Below are positions 52,816 to 62,111 of a DNA stretch of 64,000 nt, piece by piece (the first letter of the stretch is position 1; each line of letters starts with the position of its first letter). A program made the position numbers and the translations under genes. The stretch spans positions 4,717,001 to 4,781,000 of the forward strand of contig NZ_JAYMGI010000002.1 of assembly GCF_035825295.1 (NCBI RefSeq), read 5' to 3'. The stretch is from Actinacidiphila sp. DG2A-62 (GTDB taxonomy: Bacteria > Actinomycetota > Actinomycetes > Streptomycetales > Streptomycetaceae). Below the pieces are notes generated by a model, which saw nothing but the letters and a program-made list of their open reading frames with translations, had not been told where the DNA came from and made no database searches.

Positions 52816-52938
52816 GGTCGGCGCGGAGGGTCTCTCTCGCTCGCGGTCGGCGCGGACGGGTCGGAGCGTCAGGGGCGGGGCCGGGCCGCCCGGCGGGCGC
52901 GACTCGCCGGGCGTGGCGCGCCGGGCGGCGGGCGTGGT

Positions 52939-54132
52939 TCACCAGGCGAGCTGGGCGATCTCGTCGGCGACCGCCGCGACCGCTTGGGCGGCCGGGTCGA
53001 TCAGCGGGAAGTGGCCGGTCTCCGGCAGCCAGGCCACCGTGGGCTCCTCGCCCGCGGCGGCGGCTGCCCGCGTGAACGCCTCGCTGACCTGCGGCGGAAC
53101 CACGTTGTCAGTGCTGCCGTGCACGATGGTCGTGGCGATTCCGGTGGGGAGCAGCACCGAGGGATCGGCGTGCGGGAGGCGGTCCGCCCGGTGCTCGGGG
53201 GCGCCGAGCAGATCGCTCACCGCGTCGGAGCAGACGTGCAGCCGTATCGCGGTGCCGAAGTCGGCGATCGGCGCCAGCGCCACGACGCCGCGCAACGGGG
53301 GCGGTGCGTCGAGGCGCCAGGGCGAGCCGGTCGGCAGGACGTGCCGCGCGGCGGCCCACAGCGCGAGGTGGCCGCCCGCGCTGTGGCCGGTGAGCACCGT
53401 CCGGCGCGGGTCGACGGCCTCCTCGCCCAGCGCCGTGACGGCCAGCGCGGCCACGGCGTCCATGGCGGCGGCCACGTCGTCGAAGGTCTCCGGCCACCGC
53501 CCGGCCGGAGCGGGCGCGGTGTCTCCGGCTTGGCCTGCGGGGCTGTCAGGGCTGTCGGAGCCGGCGGCGGGGCTGCCGGGCGCCGGGCCTCGGCGGTATT
53601 CGACGGAGGCGACCGCGTAGCCCGCCGCGGCCAGGTAAGCGGCCAGGGGTGAGACATGGGCGCGGTCATAGGCCGCGCGCCAAGCGCCGCCGTGCAGCAG
53701 GACCACCAGCGGCGCGGGCCGGGCGCCGCCGGCGGGGGTGCCGGACCGGTAGAAGTCGATCACCTGGTCCGGGTGGTCCCCGTAGGACGCCGTCGCGTCC
53801 GGCGCCACCGGCGCGTGTCCGAGGGCCGAGGCCTCCTCCGCCGCCGCCCGGGCCGCGAGCCGCGCCCGCGCACCGGCGTCCCGGACCGCGCCCGGCCGGT
53901 CCGCGGCCTGCGCCGGGGCCGCGTCCGCGGTCCCGGCGGCGCCGTCGGCCTCGGCGGCGGCCATTCCCGCGGCCCGCGCGGCGGCGCTCGACGCACCCCC
54001 CGACGTGTCCGCCGTGGTCGACGTGTCCGCCGTGGCCGACGTGGTCGGCGCGGTCGGCGTTGTCGGCGCGGCCGTCGCGGTCGCCGTCGTCGGCGACGCG
54101 GGAGGAGGCGGGGCGGACTCGGCGGGCGGCAT
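52939..54132 (-). CDS. Alpha/beta hydrolase, probable kynurenine formamidase
   Basis: The 397-residue protein has about 110 N-terminal residues of Ala/Thr/Pro/Ser low complexity, then an esterase/arylformamidase fold: DHPDQVIDFYRSGTPAGGAR, PLVVLLHGGAWRAAYDRAHV (HGGAW), RTVLTGHSAGGHLALWAAAR (Ser nucleophile), VALAPIADFGTAIRL, and TIVHGSTDNVVPP plus TGHFPLIDP for Asp and His. The HGGAW motif and placement downstream of kynureninase and TDO support N-formylkynurenine hydrolysis. It is distinct from the metal-dependent bacterial KynB family. Starts only 3 bp after the kynU stop. The long N-terminus may reflect a later true start. Confidence 0.75.
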   Translation of the reverse strand: MPPAESAPPPPASPTTATATAAPTTPTAPTTSATADTSTTADTSGGASSAAARAAGMAAAEADGAAGTADAAPAQAADRPGAVRDAGARARLAARAAAEEASALGHAPVAPDATASYGDHPDQVIDFYRSGTPAGGARPAPLVVLLHGGAWRAAYDRAHVSPLAAYLAAAGYAVASVEYRRGPAPGSPAAGSDSPDSPAGQAGDTAPAPAGRWPETFDDVAAAMDAVAALAVTALGEEAVDPRRTVLTGHSAGGHLALWAAARHVLPTGSPWRLDAPPPLRGVVALAPIADFGTAIRLHVCSDAVSDLLGAPEHRADRLPHADPSVLLPTGIATTIVHGSTDNVVPPQVSEAFTRAAAAAGEEPTVAWLPETGHFPLIDPAAQAVAAVADEIAQLAW

Positions 54133-54135
54133 GGC

Positions 54136-55497
54136 TCAGGAGGTCCCTTCGGGTTCGGCGCCGAGCACCGCGGCCAGCACCTGGGCGGCACGCAGCGCGT
54201 CGGCGTAACGGGTGTACAGCGGGGTGAAGCCGAAGCGCAGGACGTCGGGCCTGCGGTAGTCGCCCACCACGCCGCGGGCGGTCAGCTCGCGCATCACCGC
54301 GCCCGCGTCCGCGCAGCGCAGCGACACCTGGCTGCCGCGCTCCGCGTGCGCGCGCGGCGTGATCGGCTCGACCCGGCCCGCGGGCGCCAGCGCGGCCACG
54401 CACTCCAGGAAGAAGTCGGTCAGCGCCAGGCTCTTGGCCCGCACGTCGGCGACCGCGACGCCGTCCCAGACGTCGAGCGCCGCGTCCAGCGCCAGCAGCG
54501 ACAGGATCTCGGGGGTGCCGACCCGGCCGCGCGGCGCGCCGGCCGCGGGCTCGTAGTGCTCCGCCATGGCGAACGGGTCGGTGTGCGAGTTCCACCCCGG
54601 CAGCGGCGAGTCGAAGCGCGGCTGCAGCGCGCTGCGTACGTAGAGGTAGGCGGGCGCGCCCGGCCCGCCGTTGAGGTACTTGTAGGTGCAGCCGACCGCC
54701 ATGTCCACGCCGTCCGCGTCGAGCGCCACCGGCAGCGCGCCCGCGCTGTGGCACAGGTCCCACACCGCGAGCGCTCCCGCGGCGTGCAGCGCACCGGTGG
54801 TCGCGGCCATGTCGTACAGCCGCCCGGTGCGGTAGTCGACGTGGTTGACCAGCGCGACGGCGGTCCGGGGGCCCGCCTCGGCGGCGATCCGGTCCGCGGG
54901 CAGCGCCCGCAGCGTCCGGCCGGTCAGCCGGGCGGCGGACTCGGCGATGTAGCCGTCGGTCGGGAAGGTCCCCGCGTCGACCAGGATCTCGTCGCGCTCC
55001 TGCGGCGCCATTCGCACTGCGGCGACCAGGGCCTTGAAGACGTTGACGCTGGTCGAGTCGCCGACCACCACCTGCCCGGGCGCCGCGCCGACCAGCGGCG
55101 CGATCCGGTCGCCGATCCGCTCCGGCGCGGTCCACCAGCCGCTCTCCTCCCAGGAGCGGATGCGCAGCTCGCCCCACTCCCGGGTGACGACGTCGGCCAG
55201 CCGCGGCAGCACGCCGGTGCTCAGCGCGCCGAGCGAGTTGCCGTCGAGGTAGACGGCGTCGTCCAGCGCGAAGCGCGCGCGGACGGCGGCGAGCGGATCG
55301 GCGGCGTCGAGGCGGGCGGCGCGGTCGGTGAGGGAGGCAGCTCGCTCGGTGAAGGAGGCGGCGGGGTCGGCGAGGGAGGCAGCCCGGTCGGTGAGGGAGG
55401 CGGCGGGGTCCGCGGGCGCGGAGGCGTGCCGCGCCGGCGCGGGGGCCACGGCGGGGTGCGGGGCCGCGGTCTCGGGGCTGGTGAGCGGCTCAGACAT
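54136..55497 (-). CDS. kynU: Kynureninase
   Basis: The 453-residue PLP enzyme cleaves kynurenine to anthranilate and alanine. It has FALDDAVYLDGNSLGALSTG, GAAPGQVVVGDSTSVNVFKA, NHVDYRTGRLYDMAATTGAL, VWDLCHSAGALPVALDADGV and the PLP lysine in VGCTYKYLNGGPGAPAYLYV, then FTPLYTRYADALRAAQVLAA near the end. The first 70 residues carry Ala/Pro-rich text with repeats of the LTDRAASLADPAASF type, an extension relative to the family. The start overlaps the TDO stop by 8 bp (ATGTCTGA). Confidence 0.93.
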   Translation of the reverse strand: MSEPLTSPETAAPHPAVAPAPARHASAPADPAASLTDRAASLADPAASFTERAASLTDRAARLDAADPLAAVRARFALDDAVYLDGNSLGALSTGVLPRLADVVTREWGELRIRSWEESGWWTAPERIGDRIAPLVGAAPGQVVVGDSTSVNVFKALVAAVRMAPQERDEILVDAGTFPTDGYIAESAARLTGRTLRALPADRIAAEAGPRTAVALVNHVDYRTGRLYDMAATTGALHAAGALAVWDLCHSAGALPVALDADGVDMAVGCTYKYLNGGPGAPAYLYVRSALQPRFDSPLPGWNSHTDPFAMAEHYEPAAGAPRGRVGTPEILSLLALDAALDVWDGVAVADVRAKSLALTDFFLECVAALAPAGRVEPITPRAHAERGSQVSLRCADAGAVMRELTARGVVGDYRRPDVLRFGFTPLYTRYADALRAAQVLAAVLGAEPEGTS

Positions 55498-56326
55498 GGC
55501 TGCGCGCCGTCCACAGCTCGGGGAAGACGGTCTTGGCGGCGCGCTTCTCCAGCCACGCCACGCCGGCCGAGCCGCCGGTGCCCGGCTTGGAGCCCATCGC
55601 GCGGCGGGTCGCCACCAGGTGGTCGTTGCGCCAGCGCCACACCAGCTCGGCGACGTCGGTGAGCAGCTCGCCCAGGCGTACCAGCTCCGCGTCCTGGTCG
55701 CGGTCGGCGTAGACGCTCTGCCAGACGGCCTCGACCCCGGGGTGCGGCTCGTAGCGGGCGGCAGGATCGCGGTCGAGGACCTCGGCGGGCACCGGGAGGC
55801 CGCGGCGGGCCAGCAGCCGCAGCACCTCGTCGTACAGGCTCGGCTCGGTCAGCGCCTTCTCCAGCTCGGCGTGGGCGCTGGGGGTGCCGCGGTGCGGCAC
55901 GAGCATGGACGCGGACTTGTCGCCGAGCAGGAACTCCAGCCTGCGGTACATCGCGGACTGGAAGCCGGAGCCCTCGCCGAGCGCGGACCGGTAGGCGTTG
56001 AACTGCGCGGGGGTCAGGTGCGCGATCGGCTTCCAGGACGCGTTGAGCGACTCCAGCTCGGGCAGGCTGCGGCGCAGCGCGGCCATCGCGGTGGGCAGGT
56101 CGTCCTCGCGCAGCGCGTTCGCCGCGGTGGTCCATTCGTGGACCAGCAGCGTGAACCACAGCTCCATCACCTGCGTGGTGACCAGGAAGGCCATCTCGCC
56201 GGGGTCGTCGGACAGCGGATGCTGCAAATGGGTGAGGACGGACGCCTGAACGTAGTCCTCGTACGGTGTCGAGCCCTCGAACGCGAGGTGAGGGGTCGCC
56301 GCCTCGTCGGTCGGTGTGTCGGACAT
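55490..56326 (-). CDS. kynA: Tryptophan 2,3-dioxygenase
   Basis: The 278-residue heme enzyme opens the indole ring of tryptophan to N-formylkynurenine, the first step of the pathway. It has YEDYVQASVLTHLQHPLSDD, MAFLVTTQVMELWFTLLVHE, WTTAANALREDDLPTAMAAL, ESLNASWKPIAHLTPAQFNA and YRSALGEGSGFQSAMYRRLE, and the heme-ligand region WRWRNDHLVATRRAMGSKPG TGGS. First gene of the kyn unit. ATG 56326 follows a GGAGGTA-type site. With kynU and the formamidase it makes anthranilate. No kynurenine 3-monooxygenase is present. Confidence 0.95.
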   Translation of the reverse strand: MSDTPTDEAATPHLAFEGSTPYEDYVQASVLTHLQHPLSDDPGEMAFLVTTQVMELWFTLLVHEWTTAANALREDDLPTAMAALRRSLPELESLNASWKPIAHLTPAQFNAYRSALGEGSGFQSAMYRRLEFLLGDKSASMLVPHRGTPSAHAELEKALTEPSLYDEVLRLLARRGLPVPAEVLDRDPAARYEPHPGVEAVWQSVYADRDQDAELVRLGELLTDVAELVWRWRNDHLVATRRAMGSKPGTGGSAGVAWLEKRAAKTVFPELWTARSHV

Positions 56327-56475
56327 GGGGTACCTCCAGTGCGTCGCCCGGGATCACCGGGCCGTGCCGCGATCATCGGCGGTACGGCCCGATCCGGCAA
56401 GGCCCGGGGTCCGGGCTCGGCCGGTCGCCCCTCGGCGCGCGCCCGCGGCACCGGCCGCGACCGGCCGGACCCCTG

Positions 56476-57294
56476 TCACTCCACCGGCGGTCCCTGGATG
56501 TAGCGGCCGTGGCTGTCGTACGGCCACTGGTTCGCGGTGCAGCCGTGCAGCCCGTATATCTGCTGCATCATCACCGGCGCGGGCTTGCCGGGGCCGGGGC
56601 AGCCCTCGTGGCCGTGGCCGATGCGGTGACCGACCTCGTGGTTGATGATCAGCGCGCGGTACTCCTGGACCGGTCCGTGGAACTCCGGCGAGCCGAGCAG
56701 CCAGCGCTTGAGGTTGACCACGACGGTCGGGCCGACGTCGCAGTTGACCTCGCCGTGGGTGTCCAGCCCCGCGGCGCCGCACAGGTCGTCGACGGTGTCC
56801 GGGGTGGCGATCTTGATCACGAAGTCGGCCGGGCCGGAGGAGACGAGCTGGAAGGCGTCGTGGCCGTCGGCGGTCCAGCCGCGGGGATCGGCCAGGATCT
56901 GCTGGATCTCCTGCGCGGCGGCGCCGGGGGAGAGCGCGATGCCGCCCTCGACCTGGACCTTGTAGCGGCGGAGGGTGCCGTGCCCCGCCGCCTTGCCGTC
57001 GGAGTGCGCGGTGCGGAAGTCGCCGGTGCCGGACTGCGGCACGACCGGCGCCTTCGACGCGCGGGGGCTGGGGGAGGAGGTCGCCTCGGGGGTGCTGCCG
57101 ACCGTCGCCGCGGGTCGGCCGCGGCCGTCGTCCGGCGCCCCGGCCGACGACGAGTCACTGCGGTGCGCGTGCCAGGCCGCGAACGCGGCCGCGCCTCCCA
57201 GCGCGATCACCACCAGCAGGACCATCGGCACGACGGCGGCGCTCCGCCGCTTGGTCCCGCCGCCGGTCTGCGGACGACGGCTCGGGCTCTGCAC
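56476..57294 (-). CDS. DUF3152 membrane-anchored metzincin-like protein
   Basis: The 272-residue protein has a basic N-terminus and a single membrane anchor (RRSAAVVPMVLLVVIALGGA), a Pro/Ser linker, then the DUF3152 domain. It contains LINHEVGHRIGHGHEGCPGP, an H-E-x-x-H-x-x-G-x-x-H zinc motif of the metzincin type, and the following AGLDTHGEVNCDVGPTVVVN region. It probably acts outside the cell as a protease, but no substrate is known. GTG 57294 is preferred for spacing to GGGGGAG. GTG 57300 is adjacent. Confidence 0.75.
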   Translation of the reverse strand: MQSPSRRPQTGGGTKRRSAAVVPMVLLVVIALGGAAAFAAWHAHRSDSSSAGAPDDGRGRPAATVGSTPEATSSPSPRASKAPVVPQSGTGDFRTAHSDGKAAGHGTLRRYKVQVEGGIALSPGAAAQEIQQILADPRGWTADGHDAFQLVSSGPADFVIKIATPDTVDDLCGAAGLDTHGEVNCDVGPTVVVNLKRWLLGSPEFHGPVQEYRALIINHEVGHRIGHGHEGCPGPGKPAPVMMQQIYGLHGCTANQWPYDSHGRYIQGPPVE

Positions 57295-57598
57295 TGCCAC
57301 GACTCCCCCTGGGCGGCACGGCCGGGACCGCCTCAGCCCCTGGCGCCCCGTCTGCCGCGATCGATGATCGAACGCTTCCCCCGTACGGTACTTACTCAGT
57401 ATGTACGTGAGCTTGCCAGGGGCTGTCTGTGACAAGACTGCGACAAACGGGGCTGGTGGGGGGCCTGCGGCGGGGGAGGCCGGGGGGCTGGGGAAGCGGG
57501 GTGGGCTGGGGCGTCCGCCGCCGGGCGTCCGCCGCCGGGCGGGCGGGGACGGGCGGGCGCCGCGGGGCGGTGCGGTGCGGGCGGCGCCCGGCCGGGGC

Positions 57599-58012
57599 TC
57601 AGCCCAGAGTGTCGGCGGCGGTGGGCGAGCTGTCCCGCAGGAAGACGGTGCAGCGCTCGTACTCGTCGTTCTCGCCGATCGCCTGCGCGGCGCGGCCGAG
57701 CGCGTGCAGGGCGCGCAGGAAGCCGCGGTTCGGCTCGTGCTCGAACGGGACCGGGCCCTGGCCGCGCCAGCCCGCGCGGCGCAGCGCGTCCAGGCCGCGG
57801 TGGTAGCCGGTGCGGGCGTAGGCGTACGACTCCACGACGCGCCCCGCCTCGAAGGCCTCGTCGGACAGCTGCGCCCAGGCCAGCGAGGACGCCGGGTACT
57901 TCGCGGCGACCTCGGAGGGGGCCGCGCCCGAGGCCAGCAGTTCGCGCGGCTCGGGGTCGTCGGGCAGATGCGTCGGGGCCGGACCCCCGAGCAGGTTCTC
58001 GTGAGTGGACAT
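57599..58012 (-). CDS. DUF3151 protein
   Basis: The 137-residue protein reads MSTHENLLGGPAPTHLPDDP, EPRELLASGAAPSEVAAKYP, ASSLAWAQLSDEAFEAGRVV, ESYAYARTGYHRGLDALRRA, GWRGQGPVPFEHEPNRGFLR and ALHALGRAAQAIGENDEYER. This is a full DUF3151, a helical family found beside fba in actinomycetes. Function unknown. The gap to fba (58013-58197) carries a hairpin and GC-rich repeats. Confidence 0.85.
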   Translation of the reverse strand: MSTHENLLGGPAPTHLPDDPEPRELLASGAAPSEVAAKYPASSLAWAQLSDEAFEAGRVVESYAYARTGYHRGLDALRRAGWRGQGPVPFEHEPNRGFLRALHALGRAAQAIGENDEYERCTVFLRDSSPTAADTLG

Positions 58013-58042
58013 GACTCCAGTCTGCCCGAGCCGTTCCGCGAG

Positions 58043-58071
58043 GAGGCCCCCGGCAGGTGCCGGGGGGCCTC
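58043..58071 (-). terminator. Hairpin between fba and the DUF3151 gene
   Basis: gaggcccccggca and tgccggggggcctc form a strong stem of 13 pairs with a 2-3-nt loop. It lies 31 bp upstream of the DUF3151 start and downstream of fba, so it may end fba transcripts or act in the DUF3151 leader. No T-run follows. Confidence 0.5.
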
Positions 58072-58197
58072 AACGGGGCGCGGTGCGGCGCGCGGCGCCG
58101 GGCGGCGGGCCCCCGCGGCGGTGCGGGGCCGGGCGCCGGTACGCGCCGGGCGGTGGGGCCGGCGGGGCCCGCGGCGGTGCGGCGCGCGGCGCCGGTG

Positions 58198-59220
<1,023 letters not shown>

Positions 59221-59319
59221 CGTGTCCGCTCCTCAATGACTGTGCGGGTGGTCCAGCTGGCGTGTCGACGTCATCGTCGCGCTCATCTTCCCAGACGCGA
59301 ACGGATTCACCACTGCGGG

Positions 59320-59862
59320 TCAGTCCAGGCCGAGGTCCGCGAGGGAGTACGCGGACAGGTACGGCAGCCCGGCTTCGGCGATCTTCGGACCGGCGCCGCG
59401 GTCCACGATCACCGCGACCGCCACGACCTCGCCGCCCGCCTCGCGGACCGCCTCGACCGCGGTGAGCGGCGAATCGCCGGTGGTCGAGGTGTCCTCGACG
59501 ACCAGCACCCGGCGGCCCTTGACGTCCGTGCCCTCGATCCGGCGCTGCAGTCCGTGCGTCTTGGTGGCCTTGCGGACCACGAAGGCGTCCAGCCGGCTGC
59601 CGCGCGCCGCCGCCGCGTGCAGCATCGACGTGGCCACCGGGTCCGCGCCGAGCGTCAGCCCGCCGACCGCGTCGAAGTCCAGCCCGGCGGTCAGGTCGAG
59701 CATGACCTGCCCGGCCAGCGGCGCGGCCTCGCCGTCCAGCGTGATACGCCGCAGGTCGACGTAGAAGTCGGCCTCCAGGCCGGAGGAGAGGGTCACCTTG
59801 CCGTGCACGACGGCCTTGTCCTTGATGTGCCGCAGCAGGGCGGTCCGTACGTCGTCGCTCAT
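59320..59862 (-). CDS. pyrE: Orotate phosphoribosyltransferase
   Basis: The 180-residue enzyme makes OMP from orotate and PRPP. It has VHGKVTLSSGLEADFYVDLR, GGLTLGADPVATSMLHAAAA, AFVVRKATKTHGLQRRIEGT and the PRPP loop VLVVEDTSTTGDSPLTAVEA. ATG 59862 gives MSDDVRTALLRHIKD. The frame upstream to 59910 has no better start. Two DnaA-box-like 9-mers lie 41-80 bp upstream of the start. Confidence 0.95.
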   Translation of the reverse strand: MSDDVRTALLRHIKDKAVVHGKVTLSSGLEADFYVDLRRITLDGEAAPLAGQVMLDLTAGLDFDAVGGLTLGADPVATSMLHAAAARGSRLDAFVVRKATKTHGLQRRIEGTDVKGRRVLVVEDTSTTGDSPLTAVEAVREAGGEVVAVAVIVDRGAGPKIAEAGLPYLSAYSLADLGLD

Positions 59863-59902
59863 GTCGATGAGCCTATCCGCAGCGGCCGACGCGCCGATTC
59901 GG

Positions 59903-59942
59903 TTATCCACAGGTCAGGCAGCCGCGGCTCCGGTTGTCCACA
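59903..59942. promoter_or_regulatory. Pair of DnaA-box-like 9-mers upstream of pyrE
   Basis: TTATCCACA (59903-59911) and TTGTCCACA (59934-59942) match the E. coli and Streptomyces DnaA-box consensus sequences, in the same orientation, 22 bp apart. They lie between pyrE and the aldose epimerase gene, away from any oriC gene. Confidence 0.55.
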
Positions 59943-60074
59943 GGGTGGGGACGGCGGGAGCGCGGCCGGGGCAGGCCGGGGCCGGCGGTCGGTCGGCGCC
60001 GGCGGTCGACCGCCGGCCGGTTGTCGGCCGGTTGTCGGTCGGTTGTCCTCGGCCGGCCGGCGATCAGCCGATGG

Positions 60075-60872
60075 TCATCCGATGGTCTGCCAGCTCCACG
60101 TGGTGGTGATCTCCAGCGGGTCGATGGGCGTGACCAGGCGGGGCAGGGTGTTGAGACCGTTCGGCGGACCGGACTGCGGCTCGACGCACACGGCCTCGGG
60201 CTGCTCGGTGTACACGACCACCCACTCGGTCGGGCTGCTGACCCGCACCCGCATCTCGCCGGGCCAGGTCAGCGTGACGTCCACGCCCTCCGGCATGCCG
60301 AAGCAGTCGTCCCACGGGCCCGGCCGGGGGGTGATGCGGTTGCCGTCGGGCAGGTGGTTGTCGCCGCGCTCCTCCTGCCACTCCGCGCTGAACGCCAGCT
60401 CGACGTCCTGGCCGCCGCGGCCGAGGTTGCGCAGCCACCACGGGTGCCAGCCGGCCTGCGCGGGGAAGGAGTCGCCCGCCGTCTCCACGCCGAGCGTCAG
60501 CGTCACGGAGTGGGGGGCGAGTTCCACCGTGTGGGTGACCCGGCCGGGATACGGCCAGGGGTCCGCCAGCTCGTAGTGGAACGACGCGGTGGTCTGCGTC
60601 GCGGGCGCGGCCTCGGTCCACACGCTGTGCCGGCCGGTGCCGTGGATCGCGTGCGGGGGCGCGTCGACGGGCAGCTGGTGGGTGACGCCGCCGTTGCGGA
60701 ACACGCCGTTCTCCGTGCGTCCGCACCACGGCACCATCACGAAGGCGCCGAATTTCGGGCCCTGGCGCAGCAGTTCGACCCCGCCCACCTTCAGCGAGGC
60801 GATCCGGCAGCCGGCCTCCGGCTGCAAGGTCAGTTCGGCGTCGCCCGCCGTCAGCTTCGTCTCGTTCTCCAC
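60075..60872 (-). CDS. Aldose 1-epimerase family protein
   Basis: The 265-residue protein has ITAGDAELTLQPEAGCRIAS-type start (KLTAGDAELTLQPEAGCRIA), VPWCGRTENGVFRNGGVTHQ, DAPPHAIHGTGRHSVWTEAA with the catalytic-type His, AGWHPWWLRNLGRGGQDVEL and a C-terminal VEPQSGPPNGLNTLPRLVTP with conserved Glu. The GalM fold interconverts sugar anomers. The exact sugar is not predictable. Minus strand behind pyrE. Confidence 0.85.
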   Translation of the reverse strand: MENETKLTAGDAELTLQPEAGCRIASLKVGGVELLRQGPKFGAFVMVPWCGRTENGVFRNGGVTHQLPVDAPPHAIHGTGRHSVWTEAAPATQTTASFHYELADPWPYPGRVTHTVELAPHSVTLTLGVETAGDSFPAQAGWHPWWLRNLGRGGQDVELAFSAEWQEERGDNHLPDGNRITPRPGPWDDCFGMPEGVDVTLTWPGEMRVRVSSPTEWVVVYTEQPEAVCVEPQSGPPNGLNTLPRLVTPIDPLEITTTWSWQTIG

Positions 60873-60981
60873 ACGCCGAGCCTATCGGGGGCGCGTCGGC
60901 GGACGGCGGCGGCTCAACGGCGGCGCGGCCGGTCGGCCCAGCGCCCACCCGACCCGCCGTCGGTCCCGGTCCCGCGCGGCC

Positions 60982-61935
60982 TCAGCGGCGGCGGCGCAGT
61001 ACCCGCCCGACGACGACCGCGGAGGCGAGCAGGGCCGCTGCCGCGGGGGCAGCCCAGCGCAGGGTGGCCGCGGCGCCGGCGCCGTCCGGCGCGGGCACGG
61101 GGGCGTACCGGCCGCGCGGCGGCGCGTGGTCCACCTCCTCGGCGCTGCGGCCGATCATCGTACGGCGCGCGTGCGCGGCCTCGGCGGGCGTGACCAGGTC
61201 GTCGAGCGCGGCGGCGCTCTCCGGGACCTCCACCTCGACCTCGACCAGCTCGAAGTCCTCCTCGCCCTCCGCGGGCGGCGCGGGCTCGCCGAGGTCGTCC
61301 ACGACGTCGGGCTCGTTCACAACGTCGGGTTCGTCCACGGCGTCGTCCGCGGTGTCGTCCGCCGGTCGGTCGGCGGATGCGCCGGCGGGACCGTCCGCCG
61401 GTCGCTCTGCGGGACCGACCGCCGGCTCGTCGGCGGGCGTCTTCGTGTCGGCCCTCCCGGCCGGGCCCCCCGCGTCCGTCCCCTCCTCCGGCGCGTTCTC
61501 CGCGAGCGCCGCGGCGAAACGGTCCAGCAGCCGGCGCAGCGCCGCCTCCACCACCGCGTCGTCGTAACCGGTGAGGCGGCCGGTGACCGATCCGGCGGCG
61601 CGGAAGAGCAGCGTGGAGCCGGGCTCGGGCTGGTCGGCGGGTTCGACCGACACGGTGACGGTGGCCGTCGCCCGGCCGTCCCCGCGCACCTCCGCGCCGC
61701 GCGCCACCAGCGTGAAAGGGGAGGCGTCGCCGGAGACCGAGAGGTCGGCGCGGTAGGTGATCGTGGAGCCGGCGACGCGCAGCCGCAGCCGCCCGCTCTG
61801 CCCGGCGGCCGCGTCCGCGCCGGCGTCTGCGGCGTCGGGCTGCCAGCCCGGCAGGCTCGCGGCGACCACGGTCGGCGAACGCAGCGCGAGCGCCAGGCGT
61901 GCGGGCGGGGCTGGGACGAACGTCTCGTGCTCCAT
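60982..61935 (-). CDS. SRPBCC (CoxG-like) domain protein with C-terminal membrane anchor
   Basis: The 317-residue protein starts MEHETFVPAPPARLALALRS and has PTVVAASLPGWQPDAADAGA, GSTITYRADLSVSGDASPFT, ATATVTVSVEPADQPEPGST and VEAALRRLLDRFAAALAENA. This is the START/SRPBCC pattern of CoxG-like proteins. A 130-residue acidic and repetitive linker (ADGPAGASADRPADDTADDA) follows, then a single membrane helix (AAPAAAALLASAVVVGRVLR) and a basic end. Ligand unknown. It is next to a CooC-like ATPase, and CO dehydrogenase genes are not present. Confidence 0.75.
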   Translation of the reverse strand: MEHETFVPAPPARLALALRSPTVVAASLPGWQPDAADAGADAAAGQSGRLRLRVAGSTITYRADLSVSGDASPFTLVARGAEVRGDGRATATVTVSVEPADQPEPGSTLLFRAAGSVTGRLTGYDDAVVEAALRRLLDRFAAALAENAPEEGTDAGGPAGRADTKTPADEPAVGPAERPADGPAGASADRPADDTADDAVDEPDVVNEPDVVDDLGEPAPPAEGEEDFELVEVEVEVPESAAALDDLVTPAEAAHARRTMIGRSAEEVDHAPPRGRYAPVPAPDGAGAAATLRWAAPAAAALLASAVVVGRVLRRRR

Positions 61936-62111
61936 GCGGCGGAGCCTACCCACGCCGGGCCCTCGTGTGACGGTGCGGAGCCCGCACATTTTCACCGGCG
62001 GCCTTTCCCCCGGGGTGCCCGCCGCCTGCGCCGGTTTTCACCGGCCCGCCCACCGCCCGCCCACCGCCCGGCCCCTCGCGTTCAGGCCCGGTCGGCTCCG
62101 CGCGGCTCCTC

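Noticed and set aside
58079..58195. Direct repeats of gcggtgcggcgcgcggcgcc type flanking 80 bp
   Set aside because: GC-rich low complexity between fba and the DUF3151 gene, with no duplicated target or insertion signature.
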